64,000 bases of DNA, taken from Rhinopithecus roxellana. Its lineage: Eukaryota > Chordata > Mammalia > Primates > Cercopithecidae. The translations under genes were made by a program, and so were the position numbers. Where the stretch lies: assembly GCF_007565055.1 (NCBI RefSeq), contig NC_044557.1, positions 141,860,493-141,924,492 on the forward strand, given 5' to 3'. This document shows, in pieces, positions 1-11,294 of the stretch (position 1 is its first letter; the number at the start of each line of letters is the position of its first letter). The notes below the pieces were generated by a model that did not search any database, had not been told where the DNA came from, and saw only the letters and a program-made list of their open reading frames with translations.

Positions 1-140
1 ACCAGCTACTTTTGTATTTTTAATAGAGATGGGGTTTCACCATGTTAGCCAAGCTGGTCTCAAATTCCTGACCTCAGGGGATCCACCTGTCTTGGCCTCC
101 CAAATTGCTGGGATTAGAAGTGTAAGCCACTGAGCCAGGC
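1..140 (-). mobile_element. Alu, partial (window edge)
   Basis: The reverse complement of an Alu 5' portion runs in from the left edge: a GTAGAGATGGGG-type block, a CTCAAATTCCTGACCTCAG block, then a GGCCTCCCAAA block, ending at GAGCCAGGC, the complement of the Alu 5' end. The tail half lies outside the window. Confidence 0.93.
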
Positions 141-150
141 CCAAGAACAT

Positions 151-451
151 TTTTTTTTTTTTTTTTTTGAGAGGGTCTCACTCTGTTGGCCAGGCTGGAG
201 GGCAGTGGTGTGATCTCGGCTCGCTGCAACCTCCAGGAGAATTGGGTTCAAGCAATTCTCCTGCCTTGGCCTCCCCAGTGGCTGGGATTACAGGCACCTG
301 TGACCACACCCAGCTAATTTTTCGTATTTGTAGTAGAGATGGGGTTTCACCATGTTGGCTAGGGTAGTCTAGAATTCCTGACCTCAAGTGATCCACTCAG
401 CTTGGCCTCCCAAAGTGCTGGGATTACAGGCATGAGCCACCATGCCCAGCC
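151..451 (-). mobile_element. Alu (S-type), full length
   Basis: A full dimeric Alu in reverse orientation, starting with its poly-T (tail complement) and ending at the 5' end complement ATGCCCAGCC. It is flanked by a perfect 10-bp target-site duplication CCAAGAACAT at 141-150 and 452-461. It inserted at the left edge of the 453-560 direct-repeat copy. Confidence 0.96.
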
Positions 452-452
452 C

Positions 453-560
453 CAAGAACATACTTAATTTAGATATGGGTCTGCTAGCAAGGCTTAAATG
501 TAGCTCATTTTAAAATAAATACATTTTTATTACTCTTCAGTATGGAGCTTAAAGTCTAAG
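453..560 (+). repeat. Left copy of a 108-bp diverged direct repeat
   Basis: Begins CAAGAACATACTTAATTTAG and ends GCTTAAAGTCTAAG. It aligns without gaps to 887-994, with roughly 80-85 percent identity by eye. It does not look like Alu, L1, MIR or an LTR. The partner lies 434 bp downstream. Confidence 0.85.
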
Positions 561-886
561 GAAAACCTACGAGCTTGTCAAGCCTCCCTTTCCACTCCAC
601 ACAACCTCACTGAAATCTGAAATCAGTGCAATTTCAGGGCAAACTCCACTCCCAGGAGGTGCGGCCTCCTTGCAACCCTTTGCCCTTCCCAGCTAGTCTG
701 AGAAACTCAGGACCTGCACTTCATCACCTTTCACTGCTCAAAAAGATTCTCATCAATGCCACTCCAAAAGTAAACATGTTTCCTCATGAGAAACCTGAAG
801 TGACCTTAAGATTATCTTTACTTAATTTTACAATTTCAAAACTAAAGTTTCTAGGTTAGAATGAAAATATGTAACTAGTGTGCAGG
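561..886. other. Single-copy sequence between repeat copies
   Basis: No recognisable repeat. A 77-codon open frame on the plus strand (626-859) has no recognisable domain and is probably chance. In the proposed gene model this is intron 1 of the leftward gene. Confidence 0.5.
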
Positions 887-994
887 CAAGAACATTCTTA
901 ATTTAGACAGGGGCCTGCTAGCAAGATTTAAATGCAGTTTACCTTTGAATAAATACATTTTTATTACTTTACAATATACAGCTTAAAGTCTAAG
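887..994 (+). repeat. Right copy of a 108-bp diverged direct repeat
   Basis: Begins CAAGAACATTCTTAATTTAG and ends GCTTAAAGTCTAAG, the same length as the copy at 453-560, with scattered substitutions, mostly transitions. Confidence 0.85.
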
Positions 995-1468
995 CTTTAA
1001 TGAACAAAGTTATTTTGTAATCAAGATTTATATGCAAATACGTACTTCTGAAGTAGCTGAAAGCTATTTACTTAAGTGAAGCACTTCCAAGTTCGACCTT
1101 GTTTACACTCAAAATTTGTTCAGAAAACCCACCCTTTCTTCCTTGATTGTGCAACATTTATGTATCAGGGCAATCACAAGTTGCCAATCTGCTTATAGCG
1201 TATGAAAATGAAGTTTTATCCTGTGTATCCACATGGCAAAGAGCCCCCAAATTTGTCATCTCCAAAATGGCAGTCTTTTTTACCATCTAAGCCAAGTGAA
1301 CATGAAAAAGTCATGCACTAATGTCATGATGGAAAACTGCCCCATATCCAAGAGTAATTTCAAAGATTACTGAGGGATTTTTCTCTAAGAAAATAAATAA
1401 ATAACCATCATCAGGGCAATCATCTACAGAAAATTGGTTTAGAAATAAATTTTAAGGCCGGACTTTTA
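995..1468. other. Single-copy intronic-type sequence
   Basis: AT-rich, with no recognised repeat. It contains an octamer-like ATGCAAAT near 1032. Nothing supports an exon. Confidence 0.5.
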
Positions 1469-1762
1469 GGCCAGACACAGTGGCTCACACTTGTAATCCC
1501 AGCACTTTGGGACGCTGAGATAGGCAATCACCTGAGGTCAGGAGTTCGAGACCAGCTTGGCCAACATGGTGAAACCCTGTCTCTACTAAAAATACAAAAA
1601 TTAGCCAGGCAAGGTGGCGCACACATGTAATCCCAGCTACTCAGGAGGCTGAGGCAGGAGAATCACTTGAACCTGGGAGGTGGGGGTTGCAGTGAGCCGA
1701 GATCGCACCACTGCACCTCCAACCTGGGTGACAGAGTGAGACTCCATCTCAATAAAAAAAAA
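1469..1762 (+). mobile_element. Alu (S-type), full length
   Basis: Starts GGCCAGACACAGTGGCTCAC and has both arms, with the A-rich linker at about 1588-1600. The 3' tail has mutated into an AAAG microsatellite. Confidence 0.96.
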
Positions 1763-1788
1763 AAGAAAGAAAGAAAGAAAGAAAGAAA
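1763..1788 (+). repeat. (AAAG)n microsatellite in an Alu tail
   Basis: About six AAAG units follow directly on the Alu A-tail, the common route by which Alu tails seed microsatellites. Confidence 0.9.
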
Positions 1789-1792
1789 TGTT

Positions 1793-2120
1793 TGGGTTGG
1801 GGGCGGTGGCTCATGCCTATAATCCTAGCACTATGGGAGGCTGAAGTGGCAGGATTTGCTCAAGCCCAGATTTCAAATCCAGCCTGGGCAACACGACGAA
1901 ACTTTGTCTCTACAAAAAAATACAAAAATTAGCCAGGCATGATGGCACATACCTGTAGTCCCAGATGCTCAGGAGGCAGAGGTGGGAGGATCACTTGAGC
2001 CTGGGACGTGAAGGCTGCAGTAAGCTATGATCATATTATATTCCAGTCTGGGTGACAGAGCAATATTCTGTCTCAAAAAATAAAATAAAATAAATAAAAT
2101 AAAATAAAATAATAAAATAA
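1793..2120 (+). mobile_element. AluJ with (AAAAT)n tail
   Basis: An old, diverged Alu: it has a GCTCAAGCCCAGATTTC block and a GATCACTTGAGCCTGGGA block, both typical of AluJ. Its tail from about 2074 is AAAATA-type simple repeat. The first bases of the 5' end are degraded. Confidence 0.9.
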
Positions 2121-3043
2121 GAAGACATTACAAGTCAAACTCAACTCCTGGTTATACTGGACCATCCTAAACCAGGTACAGAGACTTCCTGGTCAGAGGA
2201 GGCTTTTTGGGGCCAGATTTCAAGCTAGCTAAGTTCATACCATCCCATCTAGGCCTTCATTTCCTGCAGGGTGGGATCACTCATCCTCCTCAAGAGGCCA
2301 CAGTCACCACTGTACCCACTGCTAAGTGGTCGCCTTCCTCCGGGGCCTGCCTTCCTCCAGAGAAAGACTGAGGTCATTTTTAAGTGCCCCTAAGCACAAA
2401 GACCCTGAACTCCAATTTCATCCTTATGGCTCACATACGGTCCTATTGCTTACTCTTATGCTGGAAGCTTGGGAAATAAAAGGGACTCAGGCTCTGATAG
2501 AGAACACACTTCTTTCAGTGAGGCCTTTCAGGGTGTATTTAAGCTTTCACAACACAGACAAAGAACTCAACTTTGAGAAATCAGGAGGATGTGTTTCCCC
2601 CCCCTCAAATAAATAGTTTGCTGAGTAGCAGTGTTGGAAATTAATCCAGGAAATTTTTAAACTACATATACAGTACATTTGTCTGGACATCAAGACAAGA
2701 CTCATTATCAACAAGTCCGTATGAAACCACAATAATGACTATAAAAAGAAGAATCTAGCAAAATACTACAAATAGATTACTGAAAATAAATGGAGTGTGA
2801 GCCTACTTTGTATAATCACAGAATAACAGATCTGAAAACATTCAATCTTTGGGATTTAAAACTTTCTGCTCTGATTTCAAAGGATGCTGTTCCTAATAGT
2901 ATATACCAAGTCCAATGGTTTCTCATCAACAAATGCAATTAGTTTTGCAACAGTCTCTACTCCAGGATATGGAAGTTCTTGTAATGAATTTGAAAAGATT
3001 CTAATTCAGAATTTGGGGGATTTGTTTTCTATTTTCTTTTATT
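2121..3043. other. Unassigned single-copy sequence
   Basis: About 920 bp with no repeat I can name. A 96-codon plus-strand frame (2326-2616) has no recognisable domain and no codon signal visible by eye; I treat it as chance. Confidence 0.45.
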
Positions 3044-3337
3044 CTTTTTTTTTTTTGAGACAGAGTTTTGACCTGTCACCCAGGCTGGAGTGCACTGGAG
3101 TGATCTCGGCTCACTGCAGCCTCCGCCTCCCAGGTTCAAGCGATTCTCCTGCCTCAGCCTCCCAAGTAGCTGAGATTACAGGTGCACACCACCACACCCA
3201 GCTAAATTTTTGTATCTTTAGTAGAGACGGGGTTTCACCATGTTGCCCAGGCTGGTCTCGAACCCCTGACCTTGTGATCCACCCGCCTCGGCCTCCCAAA
3301 GTGCTGGGATTAGAGGTGTGAGCCACTGCACCCGGCT
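3044..3337 (-). mobile_element. Alu (S-type), full length
   Basis: Poly-T at 3044-3056, then GAGACAGAG, both arms, and the 5' end complement CCACTGCACCCGGCT. Confidence 0.95.
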
Positions 3338-3469
3338 GGAAAATTTTTTTAAAATCTTCTACCAGTCACATATAGTTCTGAAGCTAAGATTTAGAAGTGT
3401 TAAAAACTATGTTTTGAGATACTCAACACATTTATCAACATTAAAGAAACTTGTGTTTGTCAAAAACAC

Positions 3470-4150
3470 TGTAAATATATAGAGCAAAGATAAAAAGGGA
3501 AAAGTATCTGCAATATGAATGGCAAAGATTTACTATCAATCCATAAAAGGTTCCTATGAATTAATGGAAAAAACTAATATCCCAGGAGAAAAATCTGGCA
3601 TTATGTTAAATTTCAAAATGGAAAACAACTAGATTTCTTTGGTGTTCAAATCATCTGTAATCAAAGTTGAAATATAGAGAAAGCACTGTTCACCTACAAA
3701 ACTGGGAAGAATTTTTTTTTTCCTTTTAAGGATGATTCTCCATGACGACAAGAATATGGTAACACCAGTATTCTTAGAGTGCTGGTGGGAACATAATTTG
3801 GTTAAACATTTTTTGGAAAGCAAATGATCAATATGTATGAGGAGATCTTCCAACTAACAACTGTATTTCAAGGGCTAGATCTAAGGATATTAACCTTGCA
3901 CATATAAAGTTTTGAAAGGTATTTGTTGCAAAAGTATATTAGTAATAGTAAGTGGAAATAAATGAAAAACAGTTTGATACATCTATGTAATGTAATATTA
4001 AGTAACCACGAAGATTTTTGAAGATTTAATGACATGGAAAATTTTTCATGATATATTAAGCAGCAAAAAACCTAGCATGCAATAGTATATTTAGGTAAAC
4101 TATATAACTGTAAAAAAATATTTTCTATAGATTAACAAGTATTTTCTGAA
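3470..4150 (+). mobile_element. Ancient L1 3' fragment (L1M-like)
   Basis: Low-identity match to the end of L1 ORF2 and 3' UTR. GTGCTGGTGGGAACATAATT at about 3779 and the following TTTTTTGGAAAGCAAATGAT block correspond to a well-known conserved L1 stretch. Edges are uncertain. Confidence 0.65.
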
Positions 4151-4213
4151 ATATTAACTGTGATTCTCTTTGATGAAATTGCTTAACTCACTTTTCTCAA
4201 TCTACCTATTTTT

Positions 4214-4516
4214 TTTTTTTTTTTTTTTTTTTTTGAGACGGAGTCTCGCTCTGTCACCCAGGCTGGAGTACAGTGGCCGGATCTCAGCTCACTGCAAGCT
4301 CCGCCTCCTGGGTTTATGCCATTCTCCTGCCTCAACCTCCCGAGTAGCTGGGACTACAGGCGCCCGCCACCTCGCCCGGCTAGTTTTTTGTATTTTTTAG
4401 TAGAGACGGGGTTTCACCGTGTTAGCCAGGATGGTCTCGATCTCCTGACCTCGTGATCCGCCCGTCTTGGCCTCCCAAAGTGCTGGGATTACAGGCTTGA
4501 GCCACCGCGCCCGGCC
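4214..4516 (-). mobile_element. AluY, Old World monkey type
   Basis: Very close to consensus, with the monkey-type variants GGCCGGATCTCAGCTCACTG and CAGGCTTGAGCCACCGCGCC. Long poly-T. Target-site duplication AATCTACCTATTTTT at 4199-4213 and 4517-4531. A young insertion. Confidence 0.96.
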
Positions 4517-4531
4517 AATCTACCTATTTTT

Positions 4532-5639
4532 ATACAGCAAGCATGGATTACTTTTGAAATCAAAACAAACAAGGTTAACAGACCAGCGCTATTAAGTAAC
4601 AGGCTTTTTAAATGCTTGAGTCTAATAACTACAGGTTAGTTTCCAAAAATTATAAGGTATTTATCTAGAATTTTATTACCCTATTATACTCCAAAATGTA
4701 ACCTTGACTTATTGACATATAATTAAAAGGCTTTGTTCCAAGCATGATTTTCTACCAAGCAGATCTACCAAAAACTATTTTCTCTTCATAAACCTGATAA
4801 AGAATAGGTGAAAAAAGTTGGTGCAAGCTACATAAATAACTACATATTATTTTAAACTAAATTCCACTTCTAAGGATTTTAGTTTTGGTTTTAAGGACAA
4901 GCATGTAGTTCTAATGTTTTCTTTGTATAGCTTTCCTAATGAAATATACTGCCTAAGGAAAAAAAAATCTGTAACAGCACTTTCTACACTGTAAAGCACT
5001 GTACTAACAGGATATCACCATTTTAATTTAAATTGTCCATTTCCTGCCCTAATCATCTCTGAAAAAGAAACTTGTCTACAGAATTGCAATTCTGTTTATT
5101 AAATTCCTTTTAAAGTTATCCATGCACTGTTATCTTCTATACAGCCTCCTTAAAGAGGTCACTGGTTCCCAGGAAGTAATGACTCTCTTTTTTAATCCCC
5201 TCCCTCCTGCATTGCCTCCCTTCCTTCTGAAATCCAATCCCTAACACCCCCACTCCCACCCTCCAGCCCCAGCGCTGTGATTTAGTGATGATTGACTTCT
5301 AATCACCTGCACCTGGTAAAACTTGAAAGCTTTCACCCACCGTTTTGCCTAAGACTTTGGTTTCATTGAAACAAACAAAACACACTGGATTTCCTTTCTT
5401 AGAACACTATTTCCAATAAACAGTCTTTAACAGAGTATGTGTAACTACGCAGGCTAAATGAAGAATTAACCTCTTCCTTCCTAGGCCCAAATTACTCCAA
5501 GTCAAAATCAACAAACAACTTGGTAGAAAGGAGTACGTCTTCAAAAAAGAAAAAGGTTCGTCAGTAAACACCTAAGTCTACTAAGTGCTATAGAGTAATC
5601 AATAAGGTCACCTTAATTAAGAGTGGATTTTTCTAGAGC
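4532..5639. other. Single-copy sequence left of the CpG island
   Basis: No interspersed repeat is recognised. A pyrimidine-rich stretch lies at about 5185-5275. In the model of a leftward gene this is the promoter-proximal part of intron 1 and a natural place for intronic regulatory sites. Confidence 0.5.
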
Positions 5640-6077
5640 GTGAAAAGTGCAAACGAGCTGCAGAAAGTAGCGAGGCGCGGCGAGGGGTCTTGGGACCTGC
5701 AGCAACCCCATTCAACCCGCTTTCTCGGCCCCGCTTGCTTCCGCTGAGAAGGGACCCAGTGAGAAGGCTGGGACCGCCGGGCCCGGGTGGGCGGCGTAAG
5801 GAGTGCACCGTCAAGCTCCTCGGTCACTTTCAAGGTGACAGCAACGAGATCCGCATCCGTCCCTTCCGCAGGCTCCGCGCTGGCCCACGTGAGACCCGCC
5901 TCCGCTCCGCCGGCACTGCCACCCCCTTCCCTCCCCGCCCCAGCTTCAGCCCCCAAGCTCCCGGAACGCCCCCTCCCCTCCCCGGGGACCGGTCCCGTCA
6001 CCCTGAGCGGCGCGCTCGCCTGTCCCCTCTCCACCCCGGCCGCGGGGCAGCGGGAACAGTCCCCAGCCCGCACTTAC

Positions 6078-6330
6078 CCGCAGCTCCTTCAAGCGCTCCG
6101 GGAGCAGAGACGCAGCGGCGGGGAGCGCGGGCGCCCTTTGGACCGCTGGCGGGGTCGCCGCGGACCCGCCCCGGAGGTTTCGGGGGCGGCGTCTGCACCT
6201 GGGGGCGCGCGGCGCGGCACCACCCCAGCCCTGCGACGGCTATCAGGAGGGACCCGGAGCCCCGGCCTCCCCGCCTCCCCGCCTCCGGGGCCGCCAGGGG
6301 GTGGAACAGGGCGGGGAGTTCGGGAAACTT
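6078..6330 (-). other. Candidate non-coding first exon (proximal)
   Basis: Read leftward, the GC-rich sequence ends in CTGCGG at 6078 followed by GTAAGTG (6077-6071), a near-perfect donor. No ATG was found on this strand in the 250 bases before it, so an exon here would be 5' UTR. The right edge is a guess because no TATA or initiator fixes the start site. Translation would begin in a later exon outside the window. Confidence 0.5.
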
Positions 6331-6478
6331 GTAAATAGCCGAACTCCGGCCTCCCGCCCCAACCCGCGGCGGCTCCCTCCGAAGGCTCCCCTCCAGCGGC
6401 TCGCGGCGGGAGACCAAGGCCAGCCGCCGCCCCAGGGAGCGGCCGTCCCGGGAACCTGAATGACGTGCGAGACCGTAC

Positions 6479-6640
6479 CTTGGGGCGCTGGACTCCGCCT
6501 GGCCGCTCCCGCCCTCAGCGCGCGCTCCCGGGTCCCAATCCCGACGCTCCGCGCGCTCCCGGGCTAAGTGCGGACGCGCCCCTCGCCCCGCGGCGCCAGG
6601 CCGGGACAGCGCTGCACCTGTTGCCACGTGCGACGCGGAG
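6479..6640 (-). other. Candidate alternative first exon (distal)
   Basis: A second minus-strand donor, CCCCAAG followed by GTACGG (exon end at 6479). It lies 400 bp upstream of the first and just before the CRE-like TGACGTGC. Two donors in one island suggest alternative first exons. The start is arbitrary. Confidence 0.35.
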
Positions 6641-6845
6641 CGCCGCGGCTGCCACTGCCGCCTGCGCACCTGGCTGCACCGCGCGTCCCGGGACCACACT
6701 CGTCCCCGCAGGAGCCCGGGGCTCCGCCGCACCCAGCGCTGGGGCCCAGGCCGGGCCGGGGTAGGTGGGGCATCTGCCTCCTGCTTTCCTCTGGCCACCT
6801 GCAGGCCGAGGGGCCTCGCATCGCGGGGCGGATAGAAGGTGGGAC

Positions 6846-7415
6846 GGTTGCAGAATTATTAGGGCGGAGACTTGCAAGGAAGGAGTCGTGATTATCTCTT
6901 AGAAGGGCTGATTCGCAGTCTGTATTATCTTCATGCTTCTAGCAAGTTTACTAGCAAGTGTGTAATAAAGGTTAAAGAAAGGAGCTTCCCAGCTGTTAGA
7001 GCTTCAGATACAACGTGGAAAGGAGTCTAGAACCCCAGGGAGAGAAACTAGGCCCGACCCACTTTTCTCTAAACGCAAACATAGTCCTCGCTGTTTGCTA
7101 AACTGAGCGAGTTTCATCCACAGCTGTCTTTCAGGCCCGTGAAATATTTTCTTCTATAAAACATATTTTTAATAGAAAACTTGTCCGAAGATGCTATTCT
7201 GCCTGTGAGAGATGTAACATTACTGAACCATGAAATGTCAGACAACCTGAGAACAAATTTTTCATATTTCTTCTTAATTACCTGGATTGTAGTTTGCTAA
7301 AAGCTTTTAAAGAGAAGTGAACGTTTTTGGAGAATAAACCTAAAGACGCTGTATTTCACAGTTTTCTATACCATGAATATTAGAATAACTGACAGATGTC
7401 TTGCCGTTGATAGTT
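6846..7415. other. Single-copy sequence right of the CpG island
   Basis: CpG density falls sharply after about 6850. No repeat is recognised. It may include distal promoter sequence of the leftward gene. Confidence 0.45.
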
Positions 7416-7590
7416 CTAAAGCCTTTTCACATGTACAATGATCCATTAGTTCCTAACTACAAAACCCAGGGGTATAAAGGTCAGATTATCTCCATTATTC
7501 AAATGACGAATTGAAGCTCAGAAAGGTCAAGTGACTAGCGTAAGGTCACACAGGCAGTGAGGGCAAGCCTAACTCCTAATCTCCTTTCTT
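7415..7590 (-). mobile_element. MIR
   Basis: The core TCTCCATTATTCAAATGACG, then AAGCTCAGAAAGGTCAAGTG and AGGTCACACAGGCAGTGAG, matches MIR in reverse orientation, a tRNA-derived SINE from early mammals. Confidence 0.85.
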
Positions 7591-8324
7591 AATTCCATTA
7601 CATAATGACACTTCTCACTTGCTTTTGAAATCGCTGTTATAAAGATAGATGCAACTAACATGATCCCTGTTGTTAGGAAAGGCATGTGATTAATTTTAAA
7701 TAGATATAGTATTAAACACCGCCAGATGATTCTCCCTATGAAAAAGCACACAGAAACAAAACAAAACGCTGACATAGTTTCTGCAAGTCACGAGGCAATT
7801 ATGCTAATTAGCAGCAAGCCTCCATCCCTAAGCAAAATACTTCTTGTGTTAAACATATCATTTAATCTTTGTAACCCTGATGTGACCTGGATGATTTGGT
7901 CTAACCCCCACAATCCTATTGTGTGGCTTAGTTATATCTATAAATATAGAACCAGTTTTACTTCATTTTTGTATCAGATGGTTTGAAGAGGGAAAAATAC
8001 TGTCCTCTGCTAAGTAATTAGAGCTACTTTTGCAGGCACTGGGGAATCTGAAACTTAACTTCTAATTGTCTCCACGTAAAAACAGAAGTTAACTTCTAGG
8101 GACATCTTCAGGGACTCCTCAAGGCAAATATTCATGAAATGGGGCCTATTGGCTTCTCTTTTCATCTTGGTTCTGGGCATGTTGCCATGTTCCTGATCTC
8201 TGAACTCTGATGCTGACCTGCTACAGACTCCAGGAACAATATTAAGGATAAAATAATAACTCACATAACTTTGTGGCCCTTTATCCTAAAAAAAAAAAAA
8301 CAAAAAAAACACAATTTTTTCTCC
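7591..8324. other. Unassigned single-copy sequence
   Basis: AT-rich, with no recognised repeat. Short open frames on both strands (up to 86 codons at 7726-7986) have no recognisable features. Confidence 0.4.
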
Positions 8325-9180
8325 TCCATGAGAAAATGCAAATTAAAACTATATTGAGAAACCATTTTTTCACTTATCAGATTGTCAAAGATTAGAAAGT
8401 TTGATAACCACAGTGTTAGTAAACATATAGACAAGAAGTCACAATGAAAATATTAATGTAAATTATAATGACCTCCATAGGGGTTAGGTCAGGATACCTA
8501 CAATATTGCAAATAAACATGTAAGAGTTTATCTTGGCCCTGCGTGGTGGCACGGTGACTCACGCCTGCAATCCCAGCCCTTTGGGAGGCCGAGTCGGGCA
8601 GATCACCTGAGGTCAGGAGTTCGAGACCAGCCTGGCCAACATGGTGAAACCCCATCTCAACTAAAAATACAAAAATTAGCCCAGCACGACAGCAGGCACC
8701 TGTAATCCCAGCTACTTGGGAGGCCAAGGCAGGAGAATCGCTTGAACCTAGGAAGCAGAGTTTGCAGTGAGCCGAGACTGTGACACTGCACACCAGCCTG
8801 GGCAACACAGCACGACTGTCTCAAAAAAAAAAAAAAAAAAAAAAAAAAGAGTTTATCTTACAACGCACATGAGAAATGATATGTTTCTACAACCTTGTTT
8901 ATTTCAGCGTTGTTTATAATAAAATATTTTTTAAAATACAAATATTCTTTAGTAAAGGACTGGTAAATCATGATACAGGCATAAAATGAAATCTTATGAA
9001 AGCTTTTAAAAAGAATGAGAAAGCTCTTTGTACTATTATGAGATGATCTTCAATATATATCATGTGCATTTTTTAACACAAAACAATTACCTAATAGTAT
9101 GCTACAATTTCTACTAAAAAGGAGGAAATGATACACACTTGTATGGATACTTATATAGATATGTTTGTATAAGCATGAAA
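8325..9180 (+). mobile_element. Ancient L1 3' fragment (L1M/L1ME-like), split by an Alu
   Basis: GAGAAAATGCAAATTAAAAC at 8331 and later TTTAGTAAAGGACTGGTAAA match the ORF2 end and 3' UTR of old L1. The Alu at 8535-8846 interrupts it. Confidence 0.75.
8535..8846 (+). mobile_element. AluS with long A-tail
   Basis: Complete Alu with about 28 A's. Target-site duplication AAGAGTTTATCTT at 8522-8534 and 8847-8859, inside the old L1. Confidence 0.95.
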
Positions 9181-9191
9181 TAAGCATAAGC

Positions 9192-9490
9192 CTCCAGGCA
9201 TGGTAGCTTGCACCTTTAATCCCAGCTTTTTGGGAAGTCTAAGGGGGAGGATCACTTGAGCCCAAGAGTTTGAGACCAGCCTGGACAACTTAGACCCTGT
9301 CTCTGTAAAAAATACAAAAATTAGCTAGGCATGGTGGCATGTGCCTGTAGTCCCAGCTACTCTGGAGGCTGAGGTGGGAGGATGGCTTGAGTCCAAGCAG
9401 TTGAGGCTACCATGAGCCATGATTGTGCCACTGCATTGCAATCTGGTGACAGAGCAAGACCCTGTGTCAAAAGGAAACAAAACAAAAACC
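9192..9490 (+). mobile_element. AluJ
   Basis: Old Alu with a GATCACTTGAGCCCAAGAG block and a GGATGGCTTGAGTCCAAG block. The A-tail has decayed to GGAAACAAAACAAAAACC. Confidence 0.9.
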
Positions 9491-9744
9491 CATAAAATAT
9501 CTGAAGAGATATACCAGAAGCAGATAATATTGGTTGTGTCTTGAGATGGGAGTTGGATAAAGGGCACCATTTGAAGAGAAACTTGTTAGTAAATACAGTT
9601 TTGTACTTTTTTTGAATTTCGAGCCATATAAGTAACAGAACCCATTCTAATATTTTAAAATGTTTTCCCACATGAAGTTTTGCCATCAGGAATGACTAAA
9701 GTTTCTCTGTGAACGAATTTCACTTATACATAAAATAAATGATT

Positions 9745-10045
9745 GGCCAGGCATGGTGGCTCACATCTGTAATTCCAGCACTTCGGGAGGCCGAGGCAGG
9801 CAGATCACCTGAGGCTGAAAGTTCGAGAGCAGCCTGACCAACGTGGAAAAACCCCGTGTCTACTGAAAATACAAAAATTAGCTGGGCCTGGTGGCGCATG
9901 CCTGTAATCCCAGCTACTGGGGAGGCTGAGGCGGGAGAATCACTTGAACCTAGGAGGCGGAGGTTGCAGTGAGCCAAGATCTCGCCATTGCACTCCAGCC
10001 TGGGCAACAAGAGCAAAACTCTGTCTCAAAAAAAAAAAAAAAAAA
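9745..10045 (+). mobile_element. AluS
   Basis: Starts GGCCAGGCATGGTGGCTCAC and has both arms. Ends in about 18 A's. Confidence 0.95.
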
Positions 10046-10754
10046 TGTTCAATAGATGCTTTTGACCCTATTTCTTCTCTAGTCCGTCTAAAAAAGACAA
10101 CTTTGGTACATAAAGCTGTAACACAAGTGTGGTGAAAACGATGAATTAGCAAATTCCTTACAATTTTATTAGCAGTGACATCTCCCTAGGGTAGAGCTCC
10201 CAGCTAACTTTCCCAAAGTTGCATTCAATCAGAAATGAAAAAAGTATTCCAGGCCTTAATTCTCATGGGGAACTCCACTGGAGTCCATGGAACCTTTGTT
10301 CCCAGTCCAGGTCCCTTTCCTTGTTATTTATGTTTCCTTATACCACCACCTCATTGAGAAGGGAGTTGAACGTCTTTAAAAGACAGAACAGTACATTTTG
10401 AAAATAAATAACTTCAAAGTGTAGGTATTTTTAGTGTAAAATGGGATTCCCGGAAAAGCATACAGGTAACAGTAAACATACTATTGGGCAACAAATTAAA
10501 ACACTGAGCTTGCTGAGAGCCAGGTGTCCTAACCACTTACTAACTGTCATTTTCAAAAGAGGCTGATAGTTTCTCAAAGGAAGAAAAACTTTTCCTAGCA
10601 CTGAATTTTAAGAAAAATTTTTGTCACTCATTTTCAATTCAAGACTACAAAATGGAAAATGACAATATACTATTACAATACCATAAGGAACTTCCTGTGG
10701 CTATTTTTCATGGTGACTGTGAATAAAACTAGAAGTTTTTTTCTTCTTTTTTTC
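10046..10754. other. Unassigned single-copy sequence
   Basis: About 700 bp without a recognised repeat or convincing exon. Confidence 0.4.
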
Positions 10755-10893
10755 TTTCTTTTTTTTTTTTTAATAGAGACGGGGTCTCACTACATTGCCT
10801 GTCCTGGTCTTGAACTCCTGGACTCAAGCAGTTCTCCAGACTTGGCCTCTCAAAGTGCTGGGATTACAGGCGTGAGCCACACTGTGCCTGGCC
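10755..10893 (-). mobile_element. Alu left monomer (FLAM or truncated Alu)
   Basis: Only one arm is present: poly-T, AATAGAGACGGGGTCTCACT, then CTCAAAGTGCTGGGATTACA and GTGCCTGGCC. The monomer length fits a fossil left monomer or an Alu that lost its right arm. Confidence 0.85.
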
Positions 10894-11294
10894 AAAAAAA
10901 CAAAAGTATTGTAATAAAACTCAACTTGAGGAAGTTACTCACCCAGACAGGGACCGCTCTTATAACAGCATAATGAGATCAAGGATTGGCTGTAAATGGA
11001 AGTGTGGAAAGACAGCACCTTCTTCAGATAAACTTCTGAAAGTCAAATATGGTCACGCTAAAACGTGAACATCTCCACAAATCCCTTGCTGCAGAGGTAA
11101 ACACAGTTGCTTTATACAACATTCCAGAAATTTTCTTGTGAGCACTCATTAGATAGGTGCTGAAGCATTGTAAGAAGTTGCGGTAATCTCTGGCAAAGTC
11201 CCTGAATGCTGGAATTTTGTGATACTGTCAATGACCTTTTCTTTGTTTTTGTGAAGAGAATATGTATATTACACATAGTCATATGATTTTTGCT
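10894..11294. other. Unassigned single-copy sequence
   Basis: About 400 bp with no recognised repeat. A 78-codon frame on the minus strand runs into the Alu and is not convincing. Confidence 0.4.

Larger units (their letters stand above)
5640..6845 (-). promoter_or_regulatory. CpG-island promoter, probably of a leftward gene
   Basis: About 1.2 kb of GC-rich, CpG-dense, Alu-free DNA in an otherwise AT-rich, CpG-poor window. It has GC boxes (for example CTCCCCGCCCC at about 5932), CACGTG E-boxes at 5886-5891 and 6625-6630, and a CRE-like TGACGTGC at 6461. No convincing TATA box is seen, as is usual for such promoters. Two good splice donors face left (6078 and 6479), which argues for minus-strand transcription. 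Weaker plus-strand GT sites mean a divergent transcript cannot be excluded. The downstream gene lies outside the window, so no symbol is given. Confidence 0.85.

Noticed and set aside
5690..6798. Long open frames on both strands across the CpG island (up to 266 codons)
   Set aside because: GC-rich DNA has few stop codons. The frames overlap on both strands, are rich in Ala, Arg, Pro and Gly, and match no protein I know. Splice donors cut across them.
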